Assembly: GCF_024662015.1 (NCBI RefSeq)
Contig: NZ_CP102480.1
Location: 3,122,001 to 3,186,000 of the forward strand
DNA from: Nisaea acidiphila
Lineage (GTDB): Bacteria > Pseudomonadota > Alphaproteobacteria > Thalassobaculales > Thalassobaculaceae
Reading direction: 5' to 3'
Length of the DNA: 64,000 nt
Under the pieces are notes generated by a model, which searched no databases, was not told where the DNA came from, and saw only the letters and a program-made list of their open reading frames with translations. The first letter of the stretch is position 1. Every line of letters starts with the position of its first letter. Positions 35,012-53,289 of the stretch are shown one piece after another. The translations under genes and the position numbers were made by a program.

Positions 35012-35659
35012 ATGAGCCGTACCGGTGACGAACGCCGCGCGCGCCGACTGGCGCGGATGAGGGCTCGTGCGTTCGGCACGGAACGGCGCAGCGACCATAT
35101 GCTCCGCGCTCTGGTCGATCAGGCCGAGGACGAGGTCGAAGCCGCCGAGCGGGGCTTGGTCGGCCGCCTTTCCCGCAAGCTCGGTCCGAAAGGCCGTTTT
35201 CTCGCAGTAGCGACCCTGATAGCGATCCTTATCACCGCGGTTTCGATCTACTACGACCGGCGCATGCTGGAGACGGCGGTACAGGCGAACTGGGATGACC
35301 CGGTCCTGGTCGCCGAAGGGCAGACCCTCTACCGCAGGAATTGTGCCTTCTGTCACGGGGACGCTTTGGAGGGGCAGGAGGGCTGGGACGGCGATTTCCC
35401 GACCGGGCACCGGCCGGCCTTGCCGCTCGACGGTTCGGCGCCGACATGGCGTCTCAGCGACGACGATATTTTCGACGTGATCAAATATGGCGGCCAGCCG
35501 TTCTCGCCGCGCAGTTACAAGAACGACATGCCGGGATTCGAAATCCAGATTCCGGATGCCGGAATCTGGGCCATCGTCGCGTTCATGAAAAGCCGTTGGC
35601 GGGACGAGGTCCGGGCGAAACAGGAAGAGGCCGCGGCGTCGCGATCGCCCGGCGGCTAG
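35012..35659 (+). CDS. Membrane-anchored monohaem cytochrome c
   Basis: This 215-residue protein has a basic cytoplasmic N-terminus, one membrane helix (about residues 66-84) and a class I cytochrome c domain with CAFCH near residue 112. A likely axial Met lies in NDMPGFE near 172, and GGQPF before it is typical of small c-type domains. It would carry electrons between an inner-membrane or periplasmic partner and a terminal oxidase or the multihaem proteins. It follows the giant cytochrome by 84 bases and ends the rightward run. Its stop is only 3 bases from the stop of the opposite gene, with no visible terminator. ATG 35012 follows GGAGACGGAA. Confidence 0.85.
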   Translation: MSRTGDERRARRLARMRARAFGTERRSDHMLRALVDQAEDEVEAAERGLVGRLSRKLGPKGRFLAVATLIAILITAVSIYYDRRMLETAVQANWDDPVLVAEGQTLYRRNCAFCHGDALEGQEGWDGDFPTGHRPALPLDGSAPTWRLSDDDIFDVIKYGGQPFSPRSYKNDMPGFEIQIPDAGIWAIVAFMKSRWRDEVRAKQEEAAASRSPGG

Positions 35660-35662
35660 TTC

Positions 35663-37168
35663 TCAGGCAAGGCCTGCGGCTTTGAGGCGCTGCTCGAGAT
35701 CCTTCAGATGCGCCTTCTTGTCCGTCTCGGCGCTGCCTTCGGCGATGTAGCTCTCGAGAAAATCCGGCTTCTTCATGAAGTCGTGTACTGTCTTGCGGGC
35801 AAATTTGACGTTGCCGGATCCGATAAGGGTTCCGTCAGCGAGCATGTTGATGACCTTGAGGGCCTTTGCCGCTGTGGTCGCCTGCCGGCCGTCGAGCTTC
35901 TTGTAGAAATTCGACTTCTCGAGCAGCGCTGCCTGCAGTTCCTCGGCGACATTGCAGATACGATCCTCAATCCGCGGCGGGAACCGGTTCGCCTTGGTCT
36001 CCTTGTGAATCTTTGCGAGCAGGGCGAGCTTGTCTTCGAGTGAGCCTTCGTTCGAGCTGACGGCGCGCTCGAAGTCGGGCTGGCCCATCACCGAGGTCAC
36101 ATATTTGGACAGATAGTCGAGCCCTTTCTCGCTGATGGCGCCTTTTCGCAGTTGCAGGGCCATCAGAATCTTTTCCGAGATGTCGATGCGCCCGCCAACG
36201 ACCAGATCGATCGTTTCATCGCTCAGCAGGGAGGCCTCGCGCTTCTGCAGCGCGGTCTCGCATTCCTCGCCGCCGAGGAAACCGTTCGGCGTCTTCAGTT
36301 TATTGTAGATGGCGCGGACCTGTTCCAGTTCCGCACCAAGATTGCCACGGGTCAGCTTGCCGCTCGACTCGAGGGCACGGATCAGTAGGCGCAGGATGAC
36401 GTCGCGGGTTTCGGGGATATAGCCGGATTTGGCGAGGGCATAAAAGTTCTTCGCATTGGCGGGCTTGTCCGGCGCCTCAAACGGCTCGACCTCGCCGCGA
36501 TAAAGAGCCATCAGGCGTTCGACTTCCTCGCCGGTCGAGGCCATCTGGCCGAAGATGTTCTTCGCCGCGTCCGGTGCGCGCAGGATCTCGGCGATGAAGG
36601 GGTCGAAATGCCCGAAGGCCTCGATGCCGGTAATCGAATGCCCGATCTCGTGCAGCAGCTCGAATTTCTTTACCCAGTCCTTCACTCCGTCGAGCGTTTC
36701 GGTAAGGACGGCGCGGACGCGGAAAGCGTAGTCGTCGGGTTTCTCGCCCGGACGCATGCCGATCAGATCAGGCAGGTTGTCCTTGTCCAGTTTCTCGGGC
36801 GGATCTTTCTCAAGCTTTTCGAGGCATGTCTTATGCAGAGCGTCGGTCAGCTCGTAGAGACGGCGGACGCGCTCGCTGACCGGCATCTGGGTGCCTTTGA
36901 CCTGAGCGATGGAGGTTTTCTGCACCGCCTGCATCAAGGTTTGTCCGGCATCGCTGAAGACGCGCTGATGGCGTGTCGAGTGCAGCAGCTCGGTCGGAGT
37001 AATCCGGACGGATTGCAGATAGCGTCCGGCAGCCCGTCCGATCGCATCGCGGGACTTGCGCGAAAAGAAGTCTGGAACTTCCTCGCAGATCGCGTCCTTG
37101 AAATTCTGAGCTTCGGCTTTTTGCTGATCCGTCATGCGCGAACAAACGATTCCCGGAAAAAAGCTCAT
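35663..37168 (-). CDS. Helix-rich protein of unknown function with an HEIGH motif
   Basis: This 501-residue soluble protein is almost entirely alpha-helical and charged, without signal peptide or membrane segment. I recognise no family. Residues 173-177 read HEIGH, the zinc metalloprotease pattern, inside FELLHEIGHSITG. No obvious third ligand or protease domain surrounds it, so it may be coincidental. The C-terminal 80 residues (KTVHDFMKKPDFLESYI and on) look like a separate helical repeat. The start is uncertain. The ATG at 37168 has a weak GGA before it, and one 33 bases inside is possible. It is tail-to-tail with the electron-transfer run. Confidence 0.7.
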   Translation of the reverse strand: MSFFPGIVCSRMTDQQKAEAQNFKDAICEEVPDFFSRKSRDAIGRAAGRYLQSVRITPTELLHSTRHQRVFSDAGQTLMQAVQKTSIAQVKGTQMPVSERVRRLYELTDALHKTCLEKLEKDPPEKLDKDNLPDLIGMRPGEKPDDYAFRVRAVLTETLDGVKDWVKKFELLHEIGHSITGIEAFGHFDPFIAEILRAPDAAKNIFGQMASTGEEVERLMALYRGEVEPFEAPDKPANAKNFYALAKSGYIPETRDVILRLLIRALESSGKLTRGNLGAELEQVRAIYNKLKTPNGFLGGEECETALQKREASLLSDETIDLVVGGRIDISEKILMALQLRKGAISEKGLDYLSKYVTSVMGQPDFERAVSSNEGSLEDKLALLAKIHKETKANRFPPRIEDRICNVAEELQAALLEKSNFYKKLDGRQATTAAKALKVINMLADGTLIGSGNVKFARKTVHDFMKKPDFLESYIAEGSAETDKKAHLKDLEQRLKAAGLA

Positions 37169-37280
37169 GATTCCAAAGGAATTATCGCTTTTTACCTTCG
37201 AATTAAACCACGTTTAACCCACGTGTTCTATAGCCCACAGTCGAATATGCAAGTGGTATAAGCCACTATTTGCTATGGAA

Positions 37281-38093
37281 TTAACCAAGATTCTGGCGGG
37301 CCGCTTCATAGAGCGTCGCGGATGTGGCGGCGGAGACATTCAGGGTAGCGACGGGACCCGATGTCGGAAGTCGCACAAGGAAGTCGCAATGTTCCCGCGT
37401 CAGCCGTCGCAGTCCGCTGCCTTCAGCGCCCATGACGATCGCGATCCGGCCGGTCAGGTCGACCGCGTCGATCGTCTTTTCCGCCTCGCCGTCGAGCCCG
37501 ATGCACCAGAATCCCGCTTCCTGCAGCAGTTCCATCGAACGGCTAAGGTTCGTGACATAGACAAGGTCGACCGCATCGAGCGCTCCGGATGCGGATTTCG
37601 CGAGCACGCCCGTCGCCGGCGCGGCATTCCGGTCGGTCGCGATCACCGCGCTCGCGCCGAAGGCAGCCGCCGAGCGGAGGATCGCCCCGACATTATGCGG
37701 ATCGGTAACCTGGTCGAGCAGCACGAGGAGAGAGCGTTCGGCGGCGCCTTCGATAACATCCTCAATTGCGATGTCCGGCAGCGGCTTCACCTCGGCGATG
37801 ACGCCCTGATGTACGGCGCCGTCGCCCGCAAGCGCGTCGAGAACGGCCTTGTCCCGTATCGAAGGGAGCGGAAGTTCGGCGCGGCGTGAGTCCGGCAGCG
37901 CCGAAAGCCGGGCCGCCAGTTCCGACTCGCTCCGGGCCGTGCAGAGCAGTCCGGTAATCCGCCTTCGGTCGTTCTGCAGCGCCATCGAGACGGCGTGCCA
38001 GCCCCAAAGAAGGTCCTTGCCGCTGCCCGGGCTTTGCGTTGGTTTGCTGCGACCGCGCCCTTGGGAGGGTTTGCGGGTGCGGGATTTCGTCAT
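37281..38093 (-). CDS. rlmB: 23S rRNA (guanosine-2'-O)-methyltransferase RlmB (TrmH/SpoU family)
   Basis: This 270-residue enzyme transfers methyl from S-adenosylmethionine to a ribose 2'-OH of 23S rRNA, by family G2251. A basic tail (residues 1-25) leads into the substrate-binding domain (about 28-105). The trefoil-knot SPOUT domain follows with its three motifs: DQVTDPHNVGAILRSA (about 125-140), GAEGSGLRRL (about 220-229) and LNVSAATSATLYEA (about 250-263). ATG 38093 is chosen because the upstream 19 residues to 38150 show no family likeness. It is divergent from the tRNA-tuf run. Confidence 0.92.
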   Translation of the reverse strand: MTKSRTRKPSQGRGRSKPTQSPGSGKDLLWGWHAVSMALQNDRRRITGLLCTARSESELAARLSALPDSRRAELPLPSIRDKAVLDALAGDGAVHQGVIAEVKPLPDIAIEDVIEGAAERSLLVLLDQVTDPHNVGAILRSAAAFGASAVIATDRNAAPATGVLAKSASGALDAVDLVYVTNLSRSMELLQEAGFWCIGLDGEAEKTIDAVDLTGRIAIVMGAEGSGLRRLTREHCDFLVRLPTSGPVATLNVSAATSATLYEAARQNLG

Positions 38094-38192
38094 GGCACTC
38101 ACCTGATCATGGAACGCTCGGCTTCGCCCGTAGCCTGAACGGCCTTTCATGGAACGAATGTCGCCGAGACCGCTTTTGCCATGTTTTTGCCG

Positions 38193-38222
38193 TTGACAAA
38201 CAGAGTCTATTTCTCATATTTC
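38193..38222 (+). promoter_or_regulatory. Candidate promoter of the tRNA-tuf transcript
   Basis: TTGACA at 38193-38198 is a perfect -35 hexamer. TATTTC at 38217-38222 is an acceptable -10 after 18 bases (CATATT at 38215 would give 16). It lies about 70 bases before tRNA-Tyr. It is the only exact TTGACA in the gap after rlmB. Confidence 0.5.
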
Positions 38223-38292
38223 GCACTCCCTTCAAGCGCGGGGTCCGGCCCAGCCACTCAAGTGGTTGACGGAAAATGCGTCAGGGGAACCC

Positions 38293-38377
38293 GGTGGGGT
38301 GCCCGAGTGGCTAAAGGGGACGGGCTGTAAACCCGTTGGCTATGCCTACGTTGGTTCGAATCCAACCCCCACCACCA
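38293..38377 (+). tRNA. tRNA-Tyr (GTA)
   Basis: The acceptor arms GGTGGGG and CCCCACC pair perfectly, and the anticodon loop contains GTA between GGGCT and AACCC stems. A long variable arm, as expected for bacterial tyrosine tRNA, and the T arm GTTGG-TTCGAAT-CCAAC are present. CCA is encoded at 38375-38377. It is the first gene in the tRNA-tuf run. Confidence 0.97.
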
Positions 38378-38487
38378 TCCTGCTTGCCGCGCCGGTCTCC
38401 GGCCGGAAGGCAGGGACGGAGAGTATAGTGCTTGGTCGGTGTTCGCGGCGGGAGTCACGGGCACCGCCGTGGTGTGCGATAAGCTGG

Positions 38488-38561
38488 GCGGGTGTAGCTC
38501 AATGGTAGAGCAGCAGCCTTCCAAGCTGAATACGTGGGTTCGATTCCCATCACCCGCTCCA
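38488..38561 (+). tRNA. tRNA-Gly (TCC)
   Basis: GCGGGTG pairs with CACCCGC. The D arm is AGCTCAATGGTAGAGC, the anticodon loop CTTCCAA gives TCC for glycine, and the T arm is GTGGG-TTCGATT-CCCAT. CCA is encoded at 38559-38561. It stands between tRNA-Tyr and tuf, a common arrangement that ties tRNA to elongation factor expression. Confidence 0.97.
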
Positions 38562-38661
38562 TCGCATCGCTCCACGGAACGCCAAACAGAGGGATCAATT
38601 CGGGCCATGGACGGGGCGTAGCGCCGGTGTGGCCGCCAAATCAAGCAGGAACACGTGCGCG

Positions 38662-39852
<1,191 letters not shown>

Positions 39853-39858
39853 CAGGCT

Positions 39859-39891
39859 GCCGCCCCGGCTCTTTCGGGAGCCCGGGGCGGC
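39859..39891 (+). terminator. GC-rich hairpin after tuf copy 1
   Basis: GCCGCCCCGG pairs with CCGGGGCGGC, extended by CTC/GAG around a TTTCGG-type loop. There is no T-run, so it may be a processing or partial termination structure between tuf and tRNA-Trp rather than a full terminator. Confidence 0.5.
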
Positions 39892-39908
39892 CGCTTGCAG
39901 CGCGGCTT

Positions 39909-39984
39909 AGGAGTGTAGCTCAATTGGTAGAGCACCGGTCTCCAAAACCGGGGGTTGCGGGTTCGATCCCTGCCACTCCTGCCA
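39909..39984 (+). tRNA. tRNA-Trp (CCA)
   Basis: AGGAGTG pairs with CACTCCT. The D arm is AGCTCAATTGGTAGAGC, the anticodon loop CTCCAAA gives CCA for tryptophan, and the T arm is GCGGG-TTCGATC-CCTGC. The discriminator G is at 39981, with CCA at 39982-39984. It lies 70 bases before secE, the usual place in many proteobacteria. Confidence 0.97.
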
Positions 39985-40054
39985 CGCTTCTTCTGCAGAG
40001 TTGATTTCATTCGGCCGGGGCGCTATACAGCCCGGCTGACAGAAACGGATCACG

Positions 40055-40252
40055 ATGGCAAAGGTTTCTCCGGCGCAATTCGTCCGTCAGGTACGCCAGG
40101 AAGTTTCCAAGGTAACCTGGGCGAGTCGCAAGGAAACAGGCGTGGGCACTATGATGGTTTTCATCATGGTAACGCTCGCGTCTATCTTCTTTTTCCTTGT
40201 CGATGGCGCGCTGTCGTGGGGCGTAAAGTTCATTCTTGGATTGGGAGCCTGA
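40055..40252 (+). CDS. secE: Preprotein translocase subunit SecE
   Basis: This 65-residue single-span protein clamps SecY in the inner membrane. The amphipathic stretch [14 protein letters not shown] (residues 9-22) is the conserved cytoplasmic helix, with the family's Trp before the membrane helix (about 34-56). The short form without extra helices is normal outside enterobacteria. It precedes nusG by 4 bases, the classic pair. Confidence 0.95.
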   Translation: MAKVSPAQFVRQVRQEVSKVTWASRKETGVGTMMVFIMVTLASIFFFLVDGALSWGVKFILGLGA

Positions 40253-40256
40253 GCCC

Positions 40257-40787
40257 ATGGCGGCACGTTGGTACGTCCTCCATGTCTATTCCGGCTTCGA
40301 GAAGAAGGTCGCGCAGGCCATTCGCGAGCAGGCCGCTGCGCACGAGATGGAAGACCTGATCGAAGAAGTCCTGGTTCCGACCGAGGAAGTCGTGGAAATG
40401 CGACGCGGCACGAAAGTGAACGCCGAGCGCAAGTTTTTCCCCGGCTACATCCTCGTGAAGATGGTGATGACCGACCAGAGCTGGCACCTCGTGCAGGACC
40501 AGCCGAAGGTGACCGGTTTCCTCGGGAGCAAGGGCAAGCCCCAGGCGATCTCGAAATCGGAAGCCGAGCGGATCATCAAGCAGGTCGCCGAAGGCGTCGA
40601 ACGGCCGAAGCCCTCGGTCGTCTTCGAGGTCGGCGAACAGGTGCGTGTTTCCGACGGGCCGTTCGCGTCCTTCAACGGCTATGTTGAAGACGTGGACGAG
40701 GAAAAGTCCCGTCTCAAGGTTGCGGTGTCGATTTTCGGACGGTCGACCCCGGTCGAGCTGGAATATACCCAGGTCGAGAAGATCTGA
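40257..40787 (+). CDS. nusG: Transcription antitermination factor NusG
   Basis: This 176-residue protein binds RNA polymerase with its NGN domain ([20 protein letters not shown]-type start, residues 2-120). Its C-terminal KOW domain (about 125-176, [19 protein letters not shown]) contacts Rho or ribosomal protein S10. ATG 40257 is the family start. An in-frame ATG at 40236 lies inside secE and adds seven unrelated residues. It is co-transcribed with secE and upstream of rplK. Confidence 0.96.
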   Translation: MAARWYVLHVYSGFEKKVAQAIREQAAAHEMEDLIEEVLVPTEEVVEMRRGTKVNAERKFFPGYILVKMVMTDQSWHLVQDQPKVTGFLGSKGKPQAISKSEAERIIKQVAEGVERPKPSVVFEVGEQVRVSDGPFASFNGYVEDVDEEKSRLKVAVSIFGRSTPVELEYTQVEKI

Positions 40788-40870
40788 CGTCCGTTTGACG
40801 GTCGCGCGGGAGGCAGCCCGGAAATCCTCGGGGTGCGCCGTACCGCCCGGCATAATGAGAGGTAACGATT

Positions 40871-41299
40871 ATGGCTAAGAAGATCGCTGGCTATATCAAG
40901 CTGGAGATCAAGGCCGGTGAGGCGAACCCGTCTCCGCCGGTCGGACCGGCGCTGGGTCAGCGCGGTCTGAACATCATGGAGTTCTGCAAGGCGTTCAACG
41001 CCGCGACCGGCAGCATGGAAAAAGGCATGCCGATCCCGGTGGTGATCACCGCCTATCAGGACCGGACCTTCAGCTTCGTCACCAAGACGCCGCCGGCCAG
41101 CTACTTCATCAAGAAGGCTGCCAAGCTGCCGAAGGGTGCGAGCAACCCGAGCAAGGAAGTCGCCGGCAAGATCACCATGGACCAGGTCCGTGAGATCGCC
41201 GAAGCGAAGATGCCGGATCTGAACGCGGTCGATCTCGAAGGCGCGTGCAACATGATCCGCGGTTCCGCCCGTTCGATGGGCGTCGAGGTTGTGGAGTAA
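40871..41299 (+). CDS. rplK: 50S ribosomal protein L11
   Basis: This 142-residue protein builds the GTPase centre of the large subunit with L10/L12. The N-terminal loop [13 protein letters not shown] (about residues 20-32) is the thiostrepton-facing region, and the C-terminal RNA-binding domain ends SMGVEVVE. It starts after GAGAGGTAACGATT and is 4 bases from rplA, whose product usually autoregulates both by binding the mRNA ahead of rplK. Confidence 0.97.
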   Translation: MAKKIAGYIKLEIKAGEANPSPPVGPALGQRGLNIMEFCKAFNAATGSMEKGMPIPVVITAYQDRTFSFVTKTPPASYFIKKAAKLPKGASNPSKEVAGKITMDQVREIAEAKMPDLNAVDLEGACNMIRGSARSMGVEVVE

Positions 41300-41303
41300 G
41301 ACG

Positions 41304-42002
41304 ATGGCGAAGCTTGGTAAGCGTCTCAAGGGTGCCTATGAAAGCGTCGACCGGCTGAAGCTGCACGCGCTCGACGAAGCGGTGAAGCTGGTCAAGAACG
41401 GCGCCAAGGCGAAGTTCGACGAGACCGTCGAAATCTCGATGAATCTCGGTGTCGATCCGCGTCATGCCGACCAGATGGTGCGCGGCGTCGTCGCGCTGCC
41501 GCACGGCACCGGCAAGTCCGTGCGCGTCGCGGTCTTCGCGAAGGATGCGAAGGCGGACGAAGCGCGCGAAGCGGGTGCGGAGATCGTCGGTGCGGATGAC
41601 CTGATGCAGGAAATCCAGGACGGCCGGATGGACTTCGACCGGGTCATCGCGACCCCGGACATGATGGCCCTCGTCGGCCGCCTCGGTAAGGTGCTTGGCC
41701 CTCGCGGCCTGATGCCGAACCCGAAGCTCGGCACCGTGACCGCCGATGTCGCGGCGGCCGTGACCGCCGCCAAGGCAGGTCAGGTGGAATTCCGCGTCGA
41801 GCGCGCCGGCATCGTGCATGCCGGTATCGGCAAGGCGAGCTTCTCCGAGGACCAGCTCCTCGAGAACGCCACCGCGTTCGTCGATGCGATCAACCGCGCG
41901 AAGCCGTCGGGCGCCAAGGGCACCTACGTCAAGCGCGTCGCTCTCAGCTCCACCATGGGGCCGGGCGTGAAAGTGGATACGGCGGCTCTCGGCACTGCCT
42001 GA
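41304..42002 (+). CDS. rplA: 50S ribosomal protein L1
   Basis: This 232-residue protein forms the L1 stalk near the exit site. [15 protein letters not shown] (about residues 128-142) is the signature. The start ATG 41304 gives MAKLGKRLK, and an upstream in-frame start at 41289 overlaps rplK. In other bacteria L1 represses the rplKA message. The stop is followed by the L10 leader at 42003. Confidence 0.97.
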   Translation: MAKLGKRLKGAYESVDRLKLHALDEAVKLVKNGAKAKFDETVEISMNLGVDPRHADQMVRGVVALPHGTGKSVRVAVFAKDAKADEAREAGAEIVGADDLMQEIQDGRMDFDRVIATPDMMALVGRLGKVLGPRGLMPNPKLGTVTADVAAAVTAAKAGQVEFRVERAGIVHAGIGKASFSEDQLLENATAFVDAINRAKPSGAKGTYVKRVALSSTMGPGVKVDTAALGTA

Positions 42003-42290
42003 GCCTGTCGTTGAAGTTCCGGCCCCTCGGGGCCGGGAACAGGAGCCGGACCTTCGGGTGCGGCTCCGACCTGTCCGAGACTACGGGTGCCAAAGGGGCT
42101 TCGGCCGCGGCGGCTTAATTTCCCGTATAGACGGGGGTGATAACCGATTTCGATCCCGGCCGCTGCCGGGACTGTCTGACGTTTGAGCTTCTGGGACAGG
42201 CGAACCGGGCCGGCAGGCATGGTGTTTGCCGGTTCATGTGCAAAGGGGGCTTCGGCGCGTTGCCGGGGCCCGCAGATGCGGAGATGATCA
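42003..42290 (+). promoter_or_regulatory. rplJ leader with two hairpins (L10-leader candidate)
   Basis: This 288-base gap holds no gene. CCGGCCCC and GGGGCCGG form a tight hairpin at 42016-42040, and GGAGCCG with CGGCTCC another at 42042-42067. The rest, with several GGGGCTTCGG-type turns, could form the kink-turn structure by which L10(L12)4 represses rplJL in many bacteria. The first hairpin may also end part of the rplKA transcript. Leader function is inferred from place and length. Confidence 0.6.
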
Positions 42291-42803
42291 GTGAACCGTA
42301 CTGAAAAAGCGGCTCTGGTCGAGACCCTGAACAAGACCTTCACGGATGCCGCGGTTGTCGTGGTTACCCATCAGGTCGGGCTGACGGTCGACGAGGTCAA
42401 TGACCTTCGCGGCAAGATGCGTGCGGCAGGGGCTCGGTACAAAGTCACGAAAAATCGGATCGCTCGTCTCGCTCTGAAAGGCACGGAGTACGAAAACCTT
42501 GACGAGTCGTTCAAGGGCCCGACGGCGATTGCTACGTCCGAGGATCCTGTTGCGGCCGCCAAGGTTGCCGTCGAGTTCGCCAACGAAAACGAGAAACTGA
42601 CCATTGTCGGTGGTGCCATCGGATCGAAGGTACTGGATGTCAATGCGGTCAAGGCCCTCGCCAAGTTGCCGTCTCTCGACGAACTGCGTGCGAAGCTGCT
42701 GGGCATGATCCAGACCCCGGCGACCCGGATTGCCGGCGTCGTGCAGGCACCTGCTGGTCAGGTGGCTCGGGTCATCGGTGCCTACAGCAGCAAAGAGGGG
42801 TGA
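42291..42803 (+). CDS. rplJ: 50S ribosomal protein L10
   Basis: This 170-residue protein anchors the L12 dimers of the stalk. It starts MNRTEKAALVETLN, with GTG at 42291 behind GGAG. The RNA-binding N-terminal domain is followed by the long C-terminal helix that carries L12 (about residues 130-170). It is 49 bases from rplL and lies behind a structured leader likely to serve autoregulation. Confidence 0.96.
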   Translation: MNRTEKAALVETLNKTFTDAAVVVVTHQVGLTVDEVNDLRGKMRAAGARYKVTKNRIARLALKGTEYENLDESFKGPTAIATSEDPVAAAKVAVEFANENEKLTIVGGAIGSKVLDVNAVKALAKLPSLDELRAKLLGMIQTPATRIAGVVQAPAGQVARVIGAYSSKEG

Positions 42804-42852
42804 GTGGTCGATCCACTCCGTTTAACGAAGCTCAAGTCTGGAGTAATTGAAA

Positions 42853-43233
42853 ATGGCTGATCTTGAGAAAATTGTTGAAGAGCTGTCCTCGCTGACGGTT
42901 CTGGAAGCGGCTGAACTCTCGAAGCTGCTCGAAGAGAAGTGGGGCGTTTCCGCTGCCGCTCCGGTTGCCGTTGCCGCTGCTGCGGGCGGTGATGCCGGCG
43001 GTGCGGCCGCTGCCGAAGAAAAGGACTCTTTCGACGTCATCCTGGCTGCTGCCGGCGACAAGAAGATCAACGTGATCAAGGAAGTTCGCGGCATCACCGG
43101 TCTTGGCCTGAAAGAAGCCAAGGACCTCGTCGAGGGCGCGCCGAAGCCGGTCAAGGAAGGCGCTTCCAAGGACGAAGCCGAAGAAATCAAGAAGAAGCTC
43201 GAAGAAGCTGGTGCTACTGTCGAGCTGAAGTAA
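42853..43233 (+). CDS. rplL: 50S ribosomal protein L7/L12
   Basis: This 126-residue stalk protein has an N-terminal dimer domain (residues 1-32), an Ala/Gly-rich flexible hinge (about 36-57) and a C-terminal factor-binding domain with [15 protein letters not shown] (about 85-99). ATG 42853 yields the family start [11 protein letters not shown]. An in-frame ATG two codons earlier is possible. Codons are strongly biased, as for a highly expressed gene. Confidence 0.97.
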   Translation: MADLEKIVEELSSLTVLEAAELSKLLEEKWGVSAAAPVAVAAAAGGDAGGAAAAEEKDSFDVILAAAGDKKINVIKEVRGITGLGLKEAKDLVEGAPKPVKEGASKDEAEEIKKKLEEAGATVELK

Positions 43234-43263
43234 CGCCTTGGCGTTACTTGAGAATATGGGTGG

Positions 43264-43306
43264 GGTACGCGCGCGCCGGACGGTGCGCGCGTTACCCTGC
43301 CTTTTT
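43264..43306 (+). terminator. Attenuator-like hairpin between rplL and rpoB
   Basis: GGTACGCGCGC pairs with GCGCGCGTTACC, with one bulged T, and TTTTT follows at 43302-43306. This is the position of the partial terminator that sets the ratio of ribosomal protein to polymerase mRNA in other bacteria. Confidence 0.75.
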
Positions 43307-43470
43307 CCCGTTCTTACCTCTGGTGCGTTAGCGCCCCAGCGGTAAGGCCGGGAGACCGGGGTTCCCGGTCGGCCGAACAGGCGGCTCTCGCGGCGGGCGC
43401 GGGAGCCATGGAGCGGACGGATACCCGTCCCGACCGCTCCAGATAGAACAAAGGTGGGCGAGGTTTGACC

Positions 43471-47652
<4,182 letters not shown>

Positions 47653-47658
47653 GCCTTT

Positions 47659-47688
47659 CCGGGCGGATCCCGTCGGGATCCCGCCCGG
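47659..47688 (+). terminator. Long hairpin between rpoB and rpoC
   Basis: CCGGGCGGATCCCG pairs with CGGGATCCCGCCCGG around a two-base centre, with a single bulge, followed by TTCTCTAT. It begins 7 bases after the rpoB stop and lies 100 bases before rpoC. As rpoC must be transcribed with rpoB, it is more likely a processing or mRNA-stabilising element than a full terminator. Confidence 0.6.
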
Positions 47689-47750
47689 TTCTCTATCCTG
47701 CCGGAAGCGGACTTGCCGTGACCGGCCGCGTCGCCCACACTGAACGGTAA

Positions 47751-51968
<4,218 letters not shown>

Positions 51969-52004
51969 GACGACAAGAAACAGAGTTCGAGTCTCGAACG
52001 AAAG

Positions 52005-52036
52005 CGGCGCCCGGATGCGAGTCCGGGCGCCGTTTT
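52005..52036 (+). terminator. Rho-independent terminator after rpoC
   Basis: CGGCGCCCGGA pairs perfectly with TCCGGGCGCCG over 11 pairs with a six-base loop, followed by TTTT. It closes the rplKAJL-rpoBC transcript 37 bases after the rpoC stop. Confidence 0.9.
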
Positions 52037-52411
52037 GCATCCGCTCCGACGGCGCCGGGCATAATCTTGCGCAAATCGGCCGGACAAGGTTCGGTCCGGT
52101 CCCGGAAATTGGCTGATTTTGTGGCTTTCAGGCCTGCATTGCGCATATAGGCGGTATGCGGAAAAAAGCGGAAATGAGTCCTTGACCCACAAGGGGCGCA
52201 TAAATAGTATCCGCCAGCCTTTGCAGGGCTGGTAGTGACACCGTGGTCGGAAACGGCGCGAATTGTCAGACGCAGCCCCGGCGAAATGCTGGAACTTAAA
52301 TAGGTTCGCCCGCGAACCCCGAAGCAGAGACGATAATTGGCCGCTAGGGCGGGGCCCTGGGGCTGATTGTTGTTTGCGCAATGTGTTTTGTAGTCGAGAG
52401 GGATCGACTGA
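52037..52411 (+). promoter_or_regulatory. str operon promoter and leader
   Basis: This 375-base gap has no gene. A promoter candidate is TTGACC at 52192-52197 and TAGTAT at 52215-52220, separated by 17 bases. It would give an untranslated leader of about 185 bases before rpsL. The leader may fold for autoregulation, but I see no named structure. Confidence 0.6.
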
Positions 52412-52783
52412 ATGCCGACGATCAACCAGCTGATTCGGCAGGGCCGTAAGGCACCTGTCGTTCGCAATAAAGTGCCCGCGCTGGAAGCCTGCCCGCAAAA
52501 GCGTGGCGTGTGCACGCGCGTTTACACAACGACGCCGAAGAAGCCGAACTCCGCGCTGCGTAAAGTCGCGCGTGTCCGTCTGACCAACGGTTTCGAAGTG
52601 ACGAGCTACATTCCCGGTGAGGGCCACAACCTTCAGGAACACTCCGTCGTGATGATCCGCGGCGGCCGTGTGAAGGACCTTCCGGGCGTTCGCTATCACA
52701 TCATTCGCGGCACGCTGGACACCCAGGGTGTCAAGGACCGCCGTCAGCGCCGTTCCAAGTACGGCGCGAAGCGTCCGAAGTAA
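52412..52783 (+). CDS. rpsL: 30S ribosomal protein S12
   Basis: This 123-residue decoding-centre protein has [15 protein letters not shown] (residues 43-57) and [12 protein letters not shown] (about 85-96). The Lys residues at which streptomycin resistance arises are of the sensitive type. GAGAGGGA precedes the ATG. It heads the str operon, with rpsG following after 12 bases. Confidence 0.98.
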   Translation: MPTINQLIRQGRKAPVVRNKVPALEACPQKRGVCTRVYTTTPKKPNSALRKVARVRLTNGFEVTSYIPGEGHNLQEHSVVMIRGGRVKDLPGVRYHIIRGTLDTQGVKDRRQRRSKYGAKRPK

Positions 52784-53266
<483 letters not shown>

Positions 53267-53289
53267 CCCAGGGATATTGGACGGACGTT

